Positions 14,329 through 15,880 of a stretch of DNA of 15,880 nucleotides are shown one piece after another; positions within the stretch are counted from its first letter, which is position 1; each line of letters starts with the position of its first letter. The DNA comes from Spirochaetaceae bacterium (GTDB lineage Bacteria > Spirochaetota > Spirochaetia > WRBN01): NCBI GenBank assembly GCA_020024055.1, contig JAHHUI010000024.1:1-15880 (forward strand), given 5' to 3'. A program made the position numbers and the translations under genes. The notes under the pieces are model-generated. The model saw only the letters and a program-made list of their open reading frames with translations. It made no database searches and had not been told where the DNA came from.

Positions 14329-14906
14329 AAAGATTCATCCCCCTCAACAATATTCTGCTTCTCTTCATTATCCGCCATGCCTTCGACATCCTCCGCTATC
14401 GGCGCGGGTGCCGCCACAGGCATATGCATAGACGGATCCACCGTCACGGCAATCAGGCGATCCGATCCATAAAACTGCCCGTTCACCTTCATCAAACCGC
14501 TGCGCGGATCAATAGAATCCACTCTTCCTGTTTCCACTTTTCCGTCATCTCTTACAACTTCGACGTATTTTCCTAGGAAGCTTAGCGCATTATTGCGTTC
14601 TTGAGACGCAGTAAGATTTTCATTCATCTTAGTCAGAGCATCGGCCATATTCTTGGTCTGCTCCAAAGAGCTGAACTGCGCCATTTGCGCGATGAATTCT
14701 TTATCTTCCATGGGCTTCAGAGGATCTTGATAACGCAGCTGAGTGATCAGCAAGCGTAAAAAATCATCTTTGCCCATCTCTTGAGTCCCGCCCTTGCGCT
14801 CGACACGCAAAGCAGCATTGTAGGTTTTCACATACTCTTCTGTTTTGCGCAGCTCATCCTCAGACATTCTGAGAGGGCCTTGCGTTAATGCACTGCCAAT
14901 ATCCAT
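14325..14906 (-). CDS. flgD: FlgD, hook assembly scaffold/cap protein
   Basis: FlgD caps the growing hook and is needed for FlgE polymerisation; it is exported by the flagellar secretion system. The 193-residue product has the FlgD N-terminal block GKDDFLRLLITQLRYQDPL followed by PMEDKEFIAQMAQFSSLEQ at about 45-80, then a Tudor-like segment with FLGKYVEVVRDDG and GLMKVNGQFYGSDRLIAV. The Ig-like insertion of longer enterobacterial FlgD is not evident. The C-terminus is an acidic tail. The ATG at 14906 has AGGAG seven bases upstream, 32 bases after fliK, and the stop overlaps flgE. Confidence 0.96.
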   Translation of the reverse strand: MDIGSALTQGPLRMSEDELRKTEEYVKTYNAALRVERKGGTQEMGKDDFLRLLITQLRYQDPLKPMEDKEFIAQMAQFSSLEQTKNMADALTKMNENLTASQERNNALSFLGKYVEVVRDDGKVETGRVDSIDPRSGLMKVNGQFYGSDRLIAVTVDPSMHMPVAAPAPIAEDVEGMADNEEKQNIVEGDESL

Positions 14907-14938
14907 ATAATTCTCCTAATTCTTTATATCCAAAAGCT

Positions 14939-15880
14939 TTATGCCTGCATATCCACCAGAACACTGCGATAGCTGTCCATCCGAGGTGTATCCTGAATCT
15001 GACTAAATACCTTATTTCCCTCTCGATGTCTTTCCGAATAGAAAGGACTTTCGCTATAGGCGGCATTTTGCTGCTGAAAGCCTTCATCTTCTTTATGCTG
15101 GCCCACAGAAACATCCAGCTGGCCCATTGTGAATCCTCCGCGCTGCATTCTCTCGCGCAGGTCGCCCATATTGTCATCAAATGCCGCCTTCACTTCAGCA
15201 TTATCCACCACAATGCGCCCCAGCACGCGATGATCATCCAGGGTCAGATTAATTCTCACCGTGCCCAGACTCTCGGGCTTTAATGTCAGACGAATCTCTC
15301 CGGCGGCCTGATCACGCAGGATAAACTGCGCACGCTGCACAATCTCTGTATTGCCGCTTTCCTTTAAAGCCTGGCGAATCAATGTTGTTGGTTCTATGGG
15401 TTTGCCTTCGGCCAGGTCAGCCTGGCTGCGGCGATCTGTCACCAGGATAATAGGCTCGCTCTTGCTTTGCTCTGCAAGCCCAATATTATTATCTTTATCT
15501 TTTAAATCTATATTTTTAATTTCGGCTTTTTCCCCAACCTCTGAAGCATTCATCTGTAAAGATGGCTCTTTCGCCAAGACCTCATCACCGGTTTTGTGTT
15601 CTAAAGACACCTTGTGAATATGATTTTCTTCATTCTCTGCCTTCATATTCACTTTTTTATCCGACTCGGAAACAGTCTTCACCACAGGTTTGATTTCCTT
15701 ATCAGAATCTTTGTCTTCTTTCTTGGCCACATTTAAAGCCATCGCCACTAAAGGAGACTCTGTCTGAACTTCCTCCTCAGGCAAAATCTCATCTTCTTTT
15801 TTCTCAACAGCCTTGGCTAAATGCAGCTGCTCCAGCTGAACATTTTTGGTTTTCTTTTTGCCCTTTTCAACCTCATCATC
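14939..15880 (-). CDS. fliK: FliK, flagellar hook-length control protein, 5' end outside window
   Basis: FliK is a secreted molecular ruler that ends hook growth and triggers the FlhB specificity switch. The frame is open from the right edge to the TAA at 14939, giving about 313 visible residues with no start in the window that need be real. The visible N-terminal half is low-complexity and rich in Lys, Glu, Asp and Ser, as expected for the variable ruler region. The C-terminal Flg_hook domain is clear: ILRDQAAGEIRLTLKPESLG, VRINLTLDDHRVLGRIVVD, and a helix with MGDLRERMQRGGF followed by LDVSVG. The NLTL and LKPESLG features place it confidently. It is the most upstream operon gene seen, so the main promoter lies outside. 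Confidence 0.92.
   Translation of the reverse strand, partial: DDEVEKGKKKTKNVQLEQLHLAKAVEKKEDEILPEEEVQTESPLVAMALNVAKKEDKDSDKEIKPVVKTVSESDKKVNMKAENEENHIHKVSLEHKTGDEVLAKEPSLQMNASEVGEKAEIKNIDLKDKDNNIGLAEQSKSEPIILVTDRRSQADLAEGKPIEPTTLIRQALKESGNTEIVQRAQFILRDQAAGEIRLTLKPESLGTVRINLTLDDHRVLGRIVVDNAEVKAAFDDNMGDLRERMQRGGFTMGQLDVSVGQHKEDEGFQQQNAAYSESPFYSERHREGNKVFSQIQDTPRMDSYRSVLVDMQA

Noticed and set aside
14396..14403. Second sigma-28-like -10 (GCCGATAG) on the minus strand
   Set aside because: It lies inside the flgD coding region and has TGCC instead of TAAA at the -35 position.
1..15880. Mobile elements, CRISPR arrays, defence cassettes, RNA genes
   Set aside because: I saw no transposase or integrase reading frame, no spaced direct repeats and no tRNA or rRNA signature. 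The window is almost completely filled by housekeeping and flagellar genes.

Overview
The window is most likely chromosomal DNA from a spirochaete (phylum Spirochaetota, Treponema-like). The evidence is the gene order fliK-flgD-flgE-flbD-motA-motB-fliL-fliM-fliY-fliO-fliP-fliQ-fliR-flhB, a FliY-type switch protein in place of plain FliN, the FlgD and FlgE sequences, and a hook protein that keeps the Lys165/Cys178/Asn179 set used for lysinoalanine cross-linking in Treponema denticola. The genus cannot be fixed from sequence reading alone.

Layout, left to right. 1-1750 (minus strand) holds hslU, cut by the left edge, and hslV. Together they form the two-component ATP-dependent HslVU protease. 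1751-1957 is a divergent control region with a good sigma-70 promoter facing right. 1958-3385 (plus strand) is a sodium:alanine/glycine symporter of the AGCS family, the only plus-strand gene. From 3382 to the right edge everything is on the minus strand and forms one tightly packed flagellar operon. It is read from right to left, beginning with fliK (5' end outside the window) and ending with flhB, whose stop codon overlaps that of the symporter.

The operon encodes successive parts of the periplasmic flagellum: hook length control and hook assembly (fliK, flgD, flgE), the small FlbD protein, the stator (motA, motB), three different FliL-family stator-associated proteins, two switch/C-ring proteins (fliM, fliY), and the membrane export gate (fliO, fliP, fliQ, fliR, flhB). 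Gaps are mostly 4 to 50 bases and several genes overlap by 1 to 8 bases, which points to translational coupling. Several genes use GTG or TTG starts. flhA does not follow flhB here.

Main points of interest are an in-frame amber codon that separates the fliO signal peptide from the rest of the gene, a tandem set of three fliL paralogues where the reference spirochaete operons I know have one, the conserved hook cross-linking residues, and a sigma-28-like promoter inside the operon just before fliM. I saw no mobile element, CRISPR array, rRNA or tRNA, and no defence or otherwise novel gene cassette. There is no stretch over 300 bases without a gene.
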